Origin: Piliocolobus tephrosceles
Lineage: Eukaryota; Chordata; Mammalia; Primates; Cercopithecidae
DNA: 64,000 bases
Reading direction: 5' to 3'
NCBI RefSeq assembly: GCF_002776525.5
Contig: NC_045443.1
Coordinates: 60,112,129-60,176,128, forward strand
The notes under the pieces: model-generated
What the model was told of the DNA's origin: nothing
Database searches by the model: none
The model's input: only the letters and a program-made list of their open reading frames with translations
Position numbers and translations under genes: made by a program
Shown: positions 32,005-42,984 of the stretch, one piece after another
Layout of the letters: the number at the start of each line of letters is the position of its first letter
Position numbering within the stretch: the first letter of the stretch is position 1

Positions 32005-34037
32005 TTTTTCCTACTCCCTTGTGCCCTCCCCCATTATAAAAATCAAATCAAATAAAACCACAGCCCTTTGCAATTCATGCCACGTACACTAATAACAGCC
32101 TCAGGCAAGCAGTATCTGTGGGACTCATTTAAATTTTATTTTTATGGAAGAATAAAGGAAAATTCAATACCAAATCTTTAAGACATACCACTTAATGATT
32201 TTGGTGGACAGTCTGACATAGACAGTTATTGGAGCTTTGGATTAAGACAATACAATGTCTACAATGACCTATCAAACAGTGTCCATACCCTGTAAGAACC
32301 TTGCCCAGACTTCAGCCCCTGATGAAGCATGTATGGGTATACTTGTGTGTGCCAGCCCCAATAACTGGAACAGTGTGGGATCCCAGTGAAGGACATCCAG
32401 CCTTGGCATGGCAATCTACCTACGACTCTGTGGCTTGGCTGAAGAATTTCAGCTGGGTCAAGCAGATGATCTCTTGCAAGACTCTAAACCAAGAAATACA
32501 GGAGGGTCTTGCCAACTAGCTGTGGGAACTAAACCAAGAGAGCAGTGAATTCTCAGGGAGCACCATGAGAAACCATGATGGGCTACTGCCAAACTGAAGT
32601 GATGTGGGGATCAGAAGGTGTAATGGAGTGGGGAAAAGCCAGTCCATCACAAGTGGACAATAGTGCAGAGATGCAGAAAGAAACAGAGCCTATTACCAGC
32701 AGGAAGGACTGGACAAAGAAACTGACCCTTAGCCTAAAGTAGCCAGGGTACCAGCTGTAGAGTCCAGCCCAGCCCAGCCTGGGGAATGCAGTCACTACAG
32801 ATCCTCTCCTTCTGCTGCCACCCACACCTCATAAAGGAGTTAAACTATAGTGCATAATCATCCTTAAATGGTAGCAATAAACACTTCTGCATTTCCTTGT
32901 CAATGGATGCATAATAGATGCAAAATACTTCCAAGGTTAATTATACGAAGTATTGTAGATTTCTAAAGTGAGGTGAACTCTGCTTTTTCTTTTAAAATGA
33001 TCCAACTGTTTACCAAGGCAATATTTTTTAAGTTAATTAAGTACGGAGCAGAAAGTCCTCCAAGCAGACAGTTTTAATTAATTCTTAATTATGAATGCCC
33101 ACGTATGTCCTCCAAGTGGCCAAAAATGTTCAGTGTGGGGAGACAAAGGAAAAAAGGCACTGAAAAGAAAACAGATACCACTCCTGGTTTTCATACTTTT
33201 TAGGTTAAATTTACCAAATGTTATAAACAGCTTTAGAAATACTTACCTTTAGGGTGGTTTTCAAAACAGTGCAAACAAACACAAATCACAACACACTTCT
33301 TAATTTGTTCCTCTTTGTTGTTACGTGTTGCTAAGAGACAGGTTTCTTCAGGGCTCAAATACGCAGATTTTTTCCAAATTTAGAAAATAGGCATACTTGC
33401 AAAGAAGCCTCAAAAAGGCAGCCCGTTAGAGGTAGAAATTTCTTTGGTAATTACCAACCCACATTTCTCCAAACAACTTCCTGAAACGTATTACTGAATG
33501 CCTGCGTGACTCATGGAAACTTCAAAATTGATCATCTCTGGCTCTGTGGCAATCTGCTTTCTTAATTTACACACATTAAAGTTTGTGTACCCCTCTACTC
33601 CTTACTGAAGGGAAACAGGAAAGTCAACCTTCCATTGAAAGAGAGGCAGCCATCCACTGGGTTCAGACACTGGGAAGGCCACTGAAAGGCTCGTGTACAT
33701 CAAGATTTCTCATGAGTGGTTAGGCGATGTTGATCACCCTTAGGAATAAACTGTAATCAAAGATCAGTATGTGAAGCCAGGAACAATAGCATATATTAAC
33801 AGTAATATATGCTATTATAGTCATATTCTTGTTCCTTAATTTAGAAATTAGGGTATACAGTATGCTATTAAACAGATATATCATAGCATAATGGTATTAC
33901 AAAAAACTACTTTTTCCCTTAAAACTTCTAGGTGCACTTATATATGTATTTTTTTATTAGCTATCTGACAGCTTGGGGAAAGAAACAAAAAGGCAAAAGG
34001 TGCCCATGACAACTGGTGATCAAAAAGCCCAACACAA
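32005..34037. other. 2 kb repeat-poor stretch
   Basis: The part at 32280-32840 ('cagccccaataactggaacag', 'gtgggatcccagtgaagg') has the look of an old LTR, but I cannot name it. The part at 32880-33560 is AT-rich, with clustered TAAT cores and a 'tgactca' site at 33508-33514, and may be a conserved non-coding element. A perfect hairpin lies at 33785-33816. Confidence 0.4.
33785..33816. repeat. Perfect 14-bp inverted repeat, 4-base loop
   Basis: Arms 33785-33798 'aatagcatatatta' and 33803-33816 'taatatatgctatt' are exact reverse complements around the loop 'acag'. No T-run or repeat family explains it. Confidence 0.95.
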
Positions 34038-34178
34038 GCTGGGCGTGGTGGCTTACACCTGTAATACCAGATACTTGGGAGGCTAAGGTGGGAGGATCAC
34101 TTGAGGCCAGGAGTTTGAGATCAGCCTAGACAACATAGAGAGACCCCATCCCTAAAAACATAAAAAAATTTTAAAAAT
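34038..34178 (+). mobile_element. Alu monomer (FLAM-type)
   Basis: Only the left arm is present, from 'gctgggcgtggtggcttacac' to 'gagaccccatccctaaaaa', ending in an A-rich tail. Confidence 0.88.
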
Positions 34179-34435
34179 TTAAACTCAATATAACTGAAAC
34201 TAGATTGTAAATCAATGAGGAAATGGCTAAGTTTACAAAAGTCTGACTGACAAACCTCAGAGACACACCCCTTTCTTTAAAAAGGACACACTTTGACATT
34301 TTAAAATATCTATGTGCATAGTTATTAAAGAGCTTTTATATGGGCCCCATAACTGACAGTAGAGAACCACAGGGACAGGCCAACCTTGCTGAGACAGATA
34401 CACAGCCTTTATTTGTTTGCAAAGAAACACAACTG

Positions 34436-34598
34436 CATTGGGAGTTATACCTGATATAAATGACAAATTGATGGGTGCTGACGAGTTGATGGGTGCAGCA
34501 CACCAACATGGCACAAGTATACATATGTAACAAACCTGCACGTTATGCACATGTACCCTAGAACTTAAAGTATAATAATAAAATAAAAATAAAAAAAA
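34436..34598 (+). mobile_element. Very short 5'-truncated L1 3' end with perfect 15-bp TSD
   Basis: About 163 bp of L1 3' UTR ends 'gtaccctagaacttaaagtat' plus an A-rich tail. Perfect 15-bp repeats 'aaagaaacacaactg' occur at 34421-34435 and 34599-34613. An 18-bp internal tandem duplication lies at 34461-34496. The L1PA-like sequence and exact TSD suggest a relatively recent event. Confidence 0.97.
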
Positions 34599-34739
34599 AA
34601 AGAAACACAACTGAAGTCAACTATAAAGACAACAAAGCTCAGACAGCCTCAGTCCTCACTAGGGTTTCATGCCAGCCCAACCCCATACATTTGTAAGGCA
34701 TTACAGTAACTTTGGAGAGTAGGACTCAAGTGGTCTAGG

Positions 34740-35062
34740 CTTGCAACAGACAATATTTATGTTCACTTCAAATTTATATGCTGAAATCCTAACCTCCAAT
34801 GCAATGGTATTATGAAGGTGAGGTGAGGGTGGTGCCCTCACAAATGGGATTAGTGCCCTCATAAAAGAGACCCTAGAGAGCTCCCTCACCCTCTTTCAGT
34901 CATGTAGGACACAATGGGAAGTCTGCAGTTTACAACCTAGGAGAAGGCCCATGGCAGCACCCTGATCACAGACTGCCGCCAATTCTCCAATGAGAAATTT
35001 CTGTTGTTTATAAGCACCCAGTCTGTGGTATTTTGTTATACCAGCTCAAATGGACTAACACA
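34740..35062 (+). mobile_element. MLT1/MST-type solo LTR (ERVL-MaLR)
   Basis: 'tatatgctgaaatcctaacc', 'gggattagtgccctcataaaa', 'gaccctagagagctccctc', 'tttctgttgtttataagcacc' and 'caaatggactaacacag' follow the MLT1-class LTR order. No internal region adjoins it. Confidence 0.88.
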
Positions 35063-35074
35063 GAGCTGTAGTCT

Positions 35075-35150
35075 CAGTTCTGCCACTCAGGTAAGCCATT
35101 TAGTTTCTCTGAATACTGACTCCCTCATGTAGATAAGAAGGAAAGGACTA
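35075..35150 (+). repeat. MIR SINE fragment
   Basis: 'gtctcagttctgccactcagg' and 'taagccatttagtttctctg' match the MIR core. It directly abuts the LTR end, suggesting the LTR inserted into or next to it. Confidence 0.6.
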
Positions 35151-35174
35151 CGTGAAAAGGAATGGGGGTAGAGG

Positions 35175-35385
35175 AGGTACTAACGTCTTCTGAGCATCTC
35201 CTACAGGCCAACACTGTCCTTATATCAACTAACCTGATCCTCATACTAGTTCCTGATTTTACAAAAAGGGAACCCAGGCCAGGGGAGGAAATTGCTCAGT
35301 GTCACAGGGGACACAGTACAGATAGGGCTTAAGCCCTGGTCTCTGGTTTCAAGGCATCACTACCCAATTGCTACACTGACCTTAC
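35175..35385 (-). repeat. MIR SINE
   Basis: Reverse-complement MIR: 'gagcatctcctacaggccaac', 'aacctgatcctcatactagt', 'gattttacaaaaagggaaccc' and 'gtcacaggggacacagtac'. Confidence 0.75.
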
Positions 35386-36581
35386 ACATTGTTTCCAGAG
35401 TTCAAGGACTAATTTGAGCATGCCTTTCTCAATGGCCCTACATATTTCTATTTCCATGTGCTGTGATATAATTTCCAAGTCACATCTGAGATCTTACCCT
35501 CTCTAAACTCTCTGGCCTTTTTCCCTTACTGCCATCACCACTTAAACCCAGACAAGCTCTGGGAACAGAGAACTTGGAGAGTCATCCGCCTCTATTTCCA
35601 TGTAACCAGATACATTTTTACATCATGTAGTTTGCTCAGAACACAGCAGAGATTCTAGTCCTGCAAGTTTGGTGCCTTCTAATCACAGCAAAGAGCATTC
35701 TGTTGCACAATGAATATTAGTATTCACTGATACCATATGTTCCCAGTGGGCAGCAGCCAATCTCCACTTTTTCAAAACCCTTGGGAGGTGAACTTACAAT
35801 TACAATGAAGAAATGACAATTATCAGCAACCAAATCCAATTAATTCTCGTATTTCTGTTTTTAAGTTTCTTGGAGGAAAAGATCGAATATCATTAATAAT
35901 GGAACTTACTGTCTAGTTTCATAAAAAGTTTGCCACTTCACAGATGAAATCTGAGGCAAGCCAAAGAGAAATGTTGGCAGTTTGTGCCTTCAGGCAACAG
36001 AGGCCTTTTGGGTAAAATTATGTTTTTGCGCTGAGGGGGACTGCCAATAGTACTTGCTCTAAAATTATATACATCTTTATAGAAATTGCCTCTACAAAAG
36101 TGCAACCATATTAATACATATACACTTGCTGTTAAGGCTATCAAGTTAAATTTAAGAAGCAGAGCTATTCTCTAAGTGGGACACATTCTTAACATTCCTG
36201 ACAGGTAAAGAAAATCCTTCCTATACATCATAGCCTATTAATGACTATTAAAATGCTTTTAGGTACCATGGTAGGAAGTCCCTGACAGGTATCTTTGAGC
36301 AGAAAGATCCTCTGCTCCAGGCATCCCTGGGGATCCTGAATGACATTTGTCCTTGTACCTGCAGGAGGCAAGTGCGAGAGGGACTTGGTTTCAAATGAAG
36401 GCAAGGAGGGCAAGTTCTACCAGCTACTCATTCTGACATTAGCTTCTAAGATTAGAATAAAATGGGATAATAAAACAGAAAACAAATATGAAATAATCTG
36501 TCAGTAACATGGTTTGCCTACTTTAAAGGGCTCCTCTAAAACCGATTCAGAGGGATAATTAACCAATATATGAAACACTTT
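35386..36581. other. 1.2 kb repeat-free stretch
   Basis: No interspersed repeat seen. The part at 35760-35880 is rich in homeodomain-type TAAT/ATTA cores ('acttacaattacaatg', 'aatccaattaattctcg') and could be a conserved enhancer. Confidence 0.4.
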
Positions 36582-36597
36582 AAAATAAAAGCTTTTT

Positions 36598-36797
36598 GGC
36601 CAGGCACGGTGGCCCACGCCTGTAATCCCAGCACTTTGGGATGCTGAGGTGGGCGGATCATGAGGTCAGGAGTTCGAGACCAGCCTGGCCAACATGGNNN
36701 NNNNNNNNNNNNNNNNNNNNNNNNNNNNNNNNNNNNNNNNNNNNNNNNNNNNNNNNNNNNNNNNNNNNNNNNNNNNNNNNNNNNNNNNNNNNNNNNN

Positions 36798-36835
<38 letters not shown>

Positions 36836-36845
36836 AAATTAAATG
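36598..36845 (+). mobile_element. AluS interrupted by the assembly gap
   Basis: The Alu left arm (36598-36697) runs into N. After the gap a 36-base A-run continues to 'ttaaattaaatg'. Perfect 16-bp repeats 'aaaataaaagcttttt' at 36582-36597 and 36846-36861 show that both sides belong to one Alu insertion. The missing bases should be about 180-200 bp of Alu, not exactly 100. Confidence 0.93.
36698..36797. other. Assembly gap (100 N)
   Basis: Exactly 100 unknown bases, the usual placeholder for a gap of unknown size. Translated 'X' frames across it are meaningless. Confidence 1.
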
Positions 36846-37029
36846 AAAATAAAAGCTTTTTAAAAAAATTTAGGATTTTTAAAACAGTTTACAAAGTTGA
36901 GATACTTTAGCACTGTTTGTGACTGCCCAACACCGGAACATTCTCCAGACAGAGCTCTGGACCCCAGGACTCAGCCCTCTTCAGCACAGCCTGATAGGGC
37001 TCTCATGCAGTCCCCTCGCCCCTGGGGGT

Positions 37030-37222
37030 AGCCTACCTGGGTCAAAATCCTGACTCTTCCCCTTGTTGGCTGAGACCTTGGACAAGTCATTTAACCTCTA
37101 AGGGTCCATTCTTCTTCTACATGGTAGCAATCCTGACTTTGAATTACTTTAAGGATTAATTAAAATAATATATGCATAACCCTTAGCCCAATGCCTGGCA
37201 CAGGGCTCAATAATAGGTTGAG
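37030..37222 (+). repeat. MIR SINE
   Basis: 'tgggtcaaaatcctgactctt', 'gagaccttggacaagtcattt', 'aacctctaagggtcc' and 'cccaatgcctggcacagggc' follow the MIR order. Confidence 0.85.
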
Positions 37223-38690
37223 GCTCTCATGACTGTAATAATTATGAGTAGTACTAAGAATGATGGTGGAAATAGTTGCAGTGAGGCCCTACTCTAGAGA
37301 GAGGGCCCACTTGTTATTTGAAACATCCAGCCACAGTTTAGACAATCATACAGGCCTGTCTCCTATGGCAAATAGAATACTGCCCCATCAAATGGGTTGA
37401 ACTAACATCACTAGACTAAGTATTTGATGATTGCTTTTTTACGAGGTACTTAGGTAATACCCAAATTGCTGGTTTTCAGAGGACACAATGATATTGCCCA
37501 ACATAGACAACTCACTATGTAAGATGAGTTGCCGCCCCCTCCTGAGACACATGGACAGAAAAGATAATACACTAGCAAGAGTCCGTCTTTATGGCCATTG
37601 CATTCAGACATTACCAGATTCCAAGTTTTTCCCATTTGAAGTAGCTGGTGCAGTTCATTTCTTTAGACATGCCTCCATCCACATCAAGTCTGAAAGCTTC
37701 TTTAATGCTTTTAAGATTAAGATAAAACAGCTGGTGAAGGGGTGGAAGCGTGTCAGTGGCAAAAACTCTAAAAGGAGAACACAGAGCTTGGCTAAAGACA
37801 AAGCAACAGGAAGTCAAGCACATGCGTGGTCCAGAAATACCCTGAAATGTTATTTCAAGACTTCCACCCTTGATGAATCTCATCCTCCATATTTTAATGC
37901 TTTTGTGATATTTGAAGGAAGGGACAGGAAAATAACAATGATGAATAAACTTAATTCTGGTTAAGTAACAACTAGGCCTGAGGGCGAGGTGACCCTTAAC
38001 CACTGAGCACAAGAACTCTGTGGTTTTAGATACAGTCAGACAGAAGATGGAAAATATCCACCCACTCCCAAATTTTCTACCATTGAAATTCCTTCAATGG
38101 TAGAAAACATAAGACACGAATAATCAACTTTACTTAAGACTTGCAAACCTTATATATACTAAGTAACCAGTACTATGTCTAGTTGTCATGGGGCAGGGGA
38201 GTGGGGTGTGGGGTCTAAAAGAATTGAACATTTCAATGTTATTCCATAACTAGGTTATATACGAACATTCAGTCAAAATATATTTGTAAGGGAGCCTTCA
38301 GTTTCTAGAAGAGAACTAAGAAATAGAAAGGCAGCTGTAAAATTTGGTGTACACTGATGTTCATATTTAATTAATGGATAATACATTTCTGAAAGGGTCT
38401 ATTTATTTTTTTGGAGTCATCCTGTAGTAGCAAATCTTAGTGATCGATGAAACCTCATACCATAAAAAGAACAGGATAGAGAAATATAATACAAAGTTGA
38501 AATGGTTAAGGCTGTTCATATTGCCTTCACTTCAAAGGAATTACATTCACTGTTGGTATTTCTTGTAGGGAACTGAGATACCATTGAAAAAGCCTTCAAA
38601 AAGGCTACATTTACATTAAGCATTAAAACAAAAAAATGATCTAGTAACAAAAAGGCCCACAAACAGAGCTGTGGGGTACAAAATTAGTTC
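37223..38690. other. No recognised repeat; longest open frame 158 codons
   Basis: The plus-strand frame 37488-37964 and an overlapping minus frame 37611-38012 are open. Neither has a recognisable domain, signal peptide or codon signature, so I do not call a gene. A perfect hairpin lies at 38073-38107. Confidence 0.4.
38073..38107. repeat. Perfect 15-bp inverted repeat, 5-base loop
   Basis: Arms 'ttttctaccattgaa' (38073-38087) and 'ttcaatggtagaaaa' (38093-38107) pair fully around 'attcc'. Confidence 0.96.
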
Positions 38691-38708
38691 TTTGTAAATA
38701 TTTTTCTT

Positions 38709-38933
38709 TATTTTTTTTTCTTTGAGAAAGAGGCTTACTCTGCTGCCCAGGCTGGAGTGCAGTGGCATGATCTTGGCTCCCTGCAACCTCCACCTCCCAG
38801 GCTCAAGCAGTCCTCCCACCTCGGCCTCTGAGTAGCAGGGAGCATAGGCACACATCACGATGCTCAGCTAATTTTCTTTTACTTTGTGTAGAGATGGGCT
38901 TTCTCCATATTGCCCAGGCTGACCTCGAACTCC
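38709..38933 (-). mobile_element. 5'-truncated Alu (AluJ type)
   Basis: T-run and 'tttgagaaagaggcttactctg' begin a reverse-complement Alu that stops at 'gacctcgaactccc'. Flanking 'tgtaaatatttttct' and 'tgtaaatacttctta' suggest a diverged TSD. Confidence 0.87.
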
Positions 38934-39435
38934 CTGTAAATACTTCTTATAGATCAATGAACACAATGCCATATTTTCTTACAATGCTGCACCCGACGGC
39001 TTCATGGGCCATTCTAAGAAAGGAAGAAATTGACCAGTAGACAGAACTGTGCCATATGTTTTGTCATGAGATATGGGCAAAAGGATTGCTTTCAGATGCC
39101 AGGCAACGAAAGTAAAGGCAGGAGGAATTTCCACGCTTGAAGCGAAATAAAGACATTTTAAAGCTACAGAGGTTGGTGTGAGCTATTCAGGGGTCACCAG
39201 GACCAGCAGCATGTGGACTGTGTCACAGTTAAGTCTGCAATGTCTTCCCCCCTCCCATAGTATATAAAATAGTAACATGCCCAAAATCAATCTTAGTGTA
39301 TTAAATATTAATTTCTTAGAAAAAATCAATGCAAACCTATAAGCTTTAAAGGCCTTTTTTTTTCAGCTCTGACCTAGATGTAACCTAACAGCCATGGCAG
39401 CCTTTTCCCAAGCCAGCAGCACTCACTCTTAATAA
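38934..39435. other. No recognised feature
   Basis: Unassigned sequence between an Alu and a MIR. Confidence 0.4.
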
Positions 39436-39687
39436 CAGGGTTAGTGGCTAAGAGGGGGCTTGAGAGCCAGTCCCTCTAGGTTCAAATTCCAGCTCTGCCA
39501 CTTACTCATGGTGTGATCCTAGACAAGTTACTTCTCTCTCCTGGGCTTCAATTTCTTCATCTGTGACAATGATAACAGTACCTATCTCATAGGGTTGTTA
39601 CAACAATTAAACGAGACAGTATTGGCAGAGAGCTCAGAGCAGTATCTCACATAGTGAACATCATGTCGGTACTTGTTAAATAAAACT
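39436..39687 (+). repeat. MIR SINE, full length and well preserved
   Basis: The whole MIR order is visible: 'gttagtggctaagaggggg', 'ttcaaattccagctctgccac', 'ttactcatggtgtgatcc', 'ttcttcatctgtgacaatg', 'tacctatctcatagggttgt' and 'tgttaaataaaact'. It is the best-preserved MIR in the window. Confidence 0.93.
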
Positions 39688-41540
39688 AGCACCTAGATTT
39701 TGGTGGCAAACTGTTCTCCAGAGAAAGAAGCCAGGGCTTCTTAGAGGGTAATTCCATATCTTGGGGCAGGGAAGGTTAAGGATCGACAAGGCTCAACGTG
39801 TGGCTAGTAGAAAGGCAGATGATGTTCATGGAGCTCAGGGGTAGTGATGAAAAGACAAATCACTGGCCAAGATGGGACAACGTGGGCATCAAAAATACTA
39901 AGGCAATCTAAATGTGAAAGGCATGATTTCTTGATATCCCACACATGAAAAAGTTAATATAAAGCACATGAGGTGTTATCAAGCAAAAGAAAGGAAGGGG
40001 AGTATCCATTCCACTTTATTTTAATAAATGGAAGAGTGCTAGGTGTTTTGTTTCTTCTATTAAATATTTATCTATTTAAGTAGAGAAGAGTGAACACTGG
40101 GAACTTAGTAATACTAGTTCTCGGTAAGACAGACAGTAGACCAATAACAGGAAGGCTTTAACATACTTAAAAACCAGGGGGAAAGAAAATCGAAATGTGT
40201 CAAGATGACGAATTCTCTAAACGTTTTAAGAGGTGCATTAACTGCAGACTTCATCCCTCATATCCTAGGAGATAATACCCCTTACATGTCTTACTAATGG
40301 AGATAGTAATAGATCATATGGTAGCTTCTAATGATGCAAAGAACCAAGCAAAGATTAGGAGGGCAGGGCAATGGACAATGAGATGCCAGCCAAGCAACAC
40401 TTGGAAAAGAAAACATTCTGGGAGAAGCACCATGCTGCAAAAAATCTAGAACTTGTGTGGAAAGTGTAACTCCAAAACCTTATTGATGTAACAAATGGTG
40501 GACACATATAAAATGGAGCCTAGCCAGATGCCCAGTGGCTTGGATTTGATGAAGCCAAAGATGGCAAAAAATAACTAGATCAGTGGTCAGCTGGTCAGCC
40601 TATCTTTCTGGCTCTAATAAAGTTTCTGTAATTGTGGAAATGTACTAGTACTATGTTACTGTAGAAAAGTCTCAAAATGCACATTGCTCTAACACTGGAC
40701 ACTACCAAAATATATGTTGCTACAAAGTTAGGAAAGTAAACAGACAAATTTAAGACCAACAAATGAACCATGATGGCATTAGTATTTTACAACAGCTTTA
40801 AGTATATGTTTCATCATCGCTGGATCTTTGTGTGCTGTTTCCAGTGTTAGGAGGCTTAAAATAATCATCATTGCAGTTTAAGTTGTTAAAAGAGTTCAAT
40901 CAGTAATCCATGTGCAAACAGATTTCAGAAACTGATTTTCAAAGCTTGGTTTTAGATACAAATTTAATAGTTTGAGCACTAAATTACATACAATAGCAGG
41001 TGCTTCTCTCCATGAACAAAAACCCCTAGAACATTAAAGAATACATAAAGTGGGTCACCAACAGGATGTCCAGAGGAGTAAACTGTATGTGTCCACATGA
41101 AAGACTATTCAGAAGCACGGTTATCCACTTCTTCCATCATAATGACCCTAAGGGAAACAAAAGGTAGAGGCAACAACAGAAGAAGATATGAGATAGAAAT
41201 GCTACACAGTTGATAAGAGTTCTTCCATATTAAAAGCAGGACAGGGGGTTAATGGGAAATGAACTACAATAGAACCTGGTTTCAGTTTGTTGGATAAATG
41301 CAATCAGACATGTATAGCATAACAACACGTTCCTTCTGTTATAGCTTTGAAATAAAATGAATCTGAAATGATGAAGAATACAAATTTGTCTAGAACAATT
41401 AAATACAATGGTGAAGTTTCAGATGTGGAGGGGGTGAAAGTGGAACTGAGAAATGCTCTCAAGAGTCCACTGACCCATTTCCTCTAGAGGAGCTAAACCA
41501 AACAAGATCGATCACCTCCAAATCTTTGGGTTTATCTCTG
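39688..41540. other. 1.9 kb repeat-free, AT-rich stretch
   Basis: No repeat recognised. On the minus strand, 41105-41147 resembles a short terminal coding exon, and the AT-rich sequence below it would then read as a 3' UTR. A minus-strand AATAAA lies near 40014-40019. No expression evidence is available. Confidence 0.4.
41105..41147 (-). other. Candidate terminal exon (hypothesis)
   Basis: The minus strand has 'tgcctctaccttttgtttccc' ending in 'ttag' immediately before 41147, a good polypyrimidine tract plus AG. One frame then encodes 13 residues (VIMMEEVDNRASE) and stops at 41105-41107. Another frame ends after 8 residues. I recognise neither as a known protein end. A chance acceptor-like site is quite possible. 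Confidence 0.2.
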
Positions 41541-41584
41541 GCAAATTTAATGTTTTCTCCTTGCAAATTTAATGTTTTCCTTTT
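41541..41584. repeat. 22-bp tandem duplication
   Basis: Two adjacent units beginning 'gcaaatttaatgttttc' (41541-41562 and 41563-41584) differ only near their ends. Confidence 0.9.
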
Positions 41585-41630
41585 TGAAAGGCTGATATTA
41601 TTCTTTTTACAATTCTTTCTCCCTGTTCTT

Positions 41631-41654
41631 CCCCCCCCCCCCCCCCCCCCCCCC
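41631..41654. repeat. 24-base poly-C homopolymer
   Basis: Twenty-four consecutive C (G on the minus strand). Such a tract can form a G-quadruplex on the G strand or an i-motif on the C strand, and is prone to slippage and sequencing error. Confidence 0.95.
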
Positions 41655-41711
41655 ATCTAAGACATGCAATCTAGATGCTCACTCATGGGAGACAGGTAAC
41701 AAAGCAAATGG

Positions 41712-41950
41712 CATTCATTGAGCACCAGCATGTGACAGGCACTGCAGAGGGAGATTTCCGTGATCATTACATTTCATCATCATGAATCTTGGGAGCTGGA
41801 TATTATTACCCTAGTTTTAGTAATGCAGAAACTGGAGTTCTGCAGGAGTGAGCAAATTGTGCAAGGACATCAGAGCAGTTTGAGTGTTCAGACCTGTGTT
41901 CACGTCTGCCACCAAACCCAGCATGCTCTTCCGCTGTCCCATGCTGCCTT
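41712..41950 (-). repeat. MIR SINE
   Basis: Reverse-complement MIR: 'ttgagcaccagcatgtgacagg', 'atattattaccctagttttag', 'gcagaaactggagttctg' and 'gtgttcacgtctgccacc'. Confidence 0.75.
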
Positions 41951-42984
41951 TGGGTTCTCCACCCCACTCTTTTTACTGGGACTGCCTGTCAGCAGTTCTT
42001 TCTCAAATGAATTGCCAAGTCAAAAACCTCAGCTCTGAAACTCAGTTCCCAAAAAAGCAACATAAAAATGTTCTAGTCTAAGTCTCCTTTGTTTATCCAG
42101 TAAGTACTTTTTACACAGAGGGCTGTATCATTCCAGCCTGAATCTCAATAGTGCTCTGTATGACCTGGAGAATTTAAATGTGTAACTGCACCAAAAAGAG
42201 GAACTCATCCTAAGTTTTCTACCAGTCACACACATGTGACAAGTTCTCCATACCAGCCTGCACTTCAGTTTCAGGTCTGGAAAAAGGTGCCTAACAACCA
42301 ATGCAGCTCCCAGAGGCTGACAGAGTAGCCCCTCTCCCCTTCATGGCTGTCCTTATAATGCTCTCTCTACATTCAGAACAGAGTGTAAAGGCTTTAAAAC
42401 CAGCCTCTTAAGCTATCAGGGCAACATCAATTAAGATCATTTTTAAAAGCTCAAAGCAGAAAAGAAATGAACATTCCATTTATTTTAAAATGCAGTACAC
42501 AAGATTAAAAAGTATTAAGGACGAGTAGAGGACAACCTCCTTATTGACTTTTACAATCAAAATCATGCACGCATGACAGGTCATTAGAAGTTGAGTTTTG
42601 CTTATTTTTATTTTATTTTTAAAATCCTACCCAAGAAAAGCATACTTTTACTAACCAAAAGTTATTTACTATCTGCACTCTGAATATTATGCAAGTGGAG
42701 AAAACCAACCAAGAATGCCACATATGGTTGGGTAGAAGTCCATGGCACACATATGCCGGCTGAGGGGCCAAAGCATGGTTTGTATCATAGTTGGGGCCGC
42801 AACCACTTGAAGGAATGGACTCCTCTTAAGCGCCAAGTCTATGCTAGGGCAGGGAATAGATGGGTAAACAAAAGAGATGCAGACCATACCCCGAAGGAGC
42901 CTCCGGTAGAGTGGGTAGACATTAAACAAATAATTACAAATAACTATGGACCATGTTTTCTCAACTCTAAGAAAAACATTTTCC
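41951..42984. other. Mostly unassigned; possible old LINE patch
   Basis: The part at 42800-42950 ('gcgccaagtctatgctaggg', 'gtgggtagacattaaacaaat') resembles the reverse complement of an old LINE/L2 tail. The rest is unassigned. Confidence 0.35.

Noticed and set aside
36641..36910. Frames crossing the N gap
   Set aside because: They translate unknown bases and poly-A, so no coding meaning.
37488..37964. 158-codon plus-strand open frame as a gene
   Set aside because: No recognisable domain, an overlapping 133-codon frame on the other strand, and no splice or promoter support. Open frames of this size occur by chance in 64 kb of six-frame translation.
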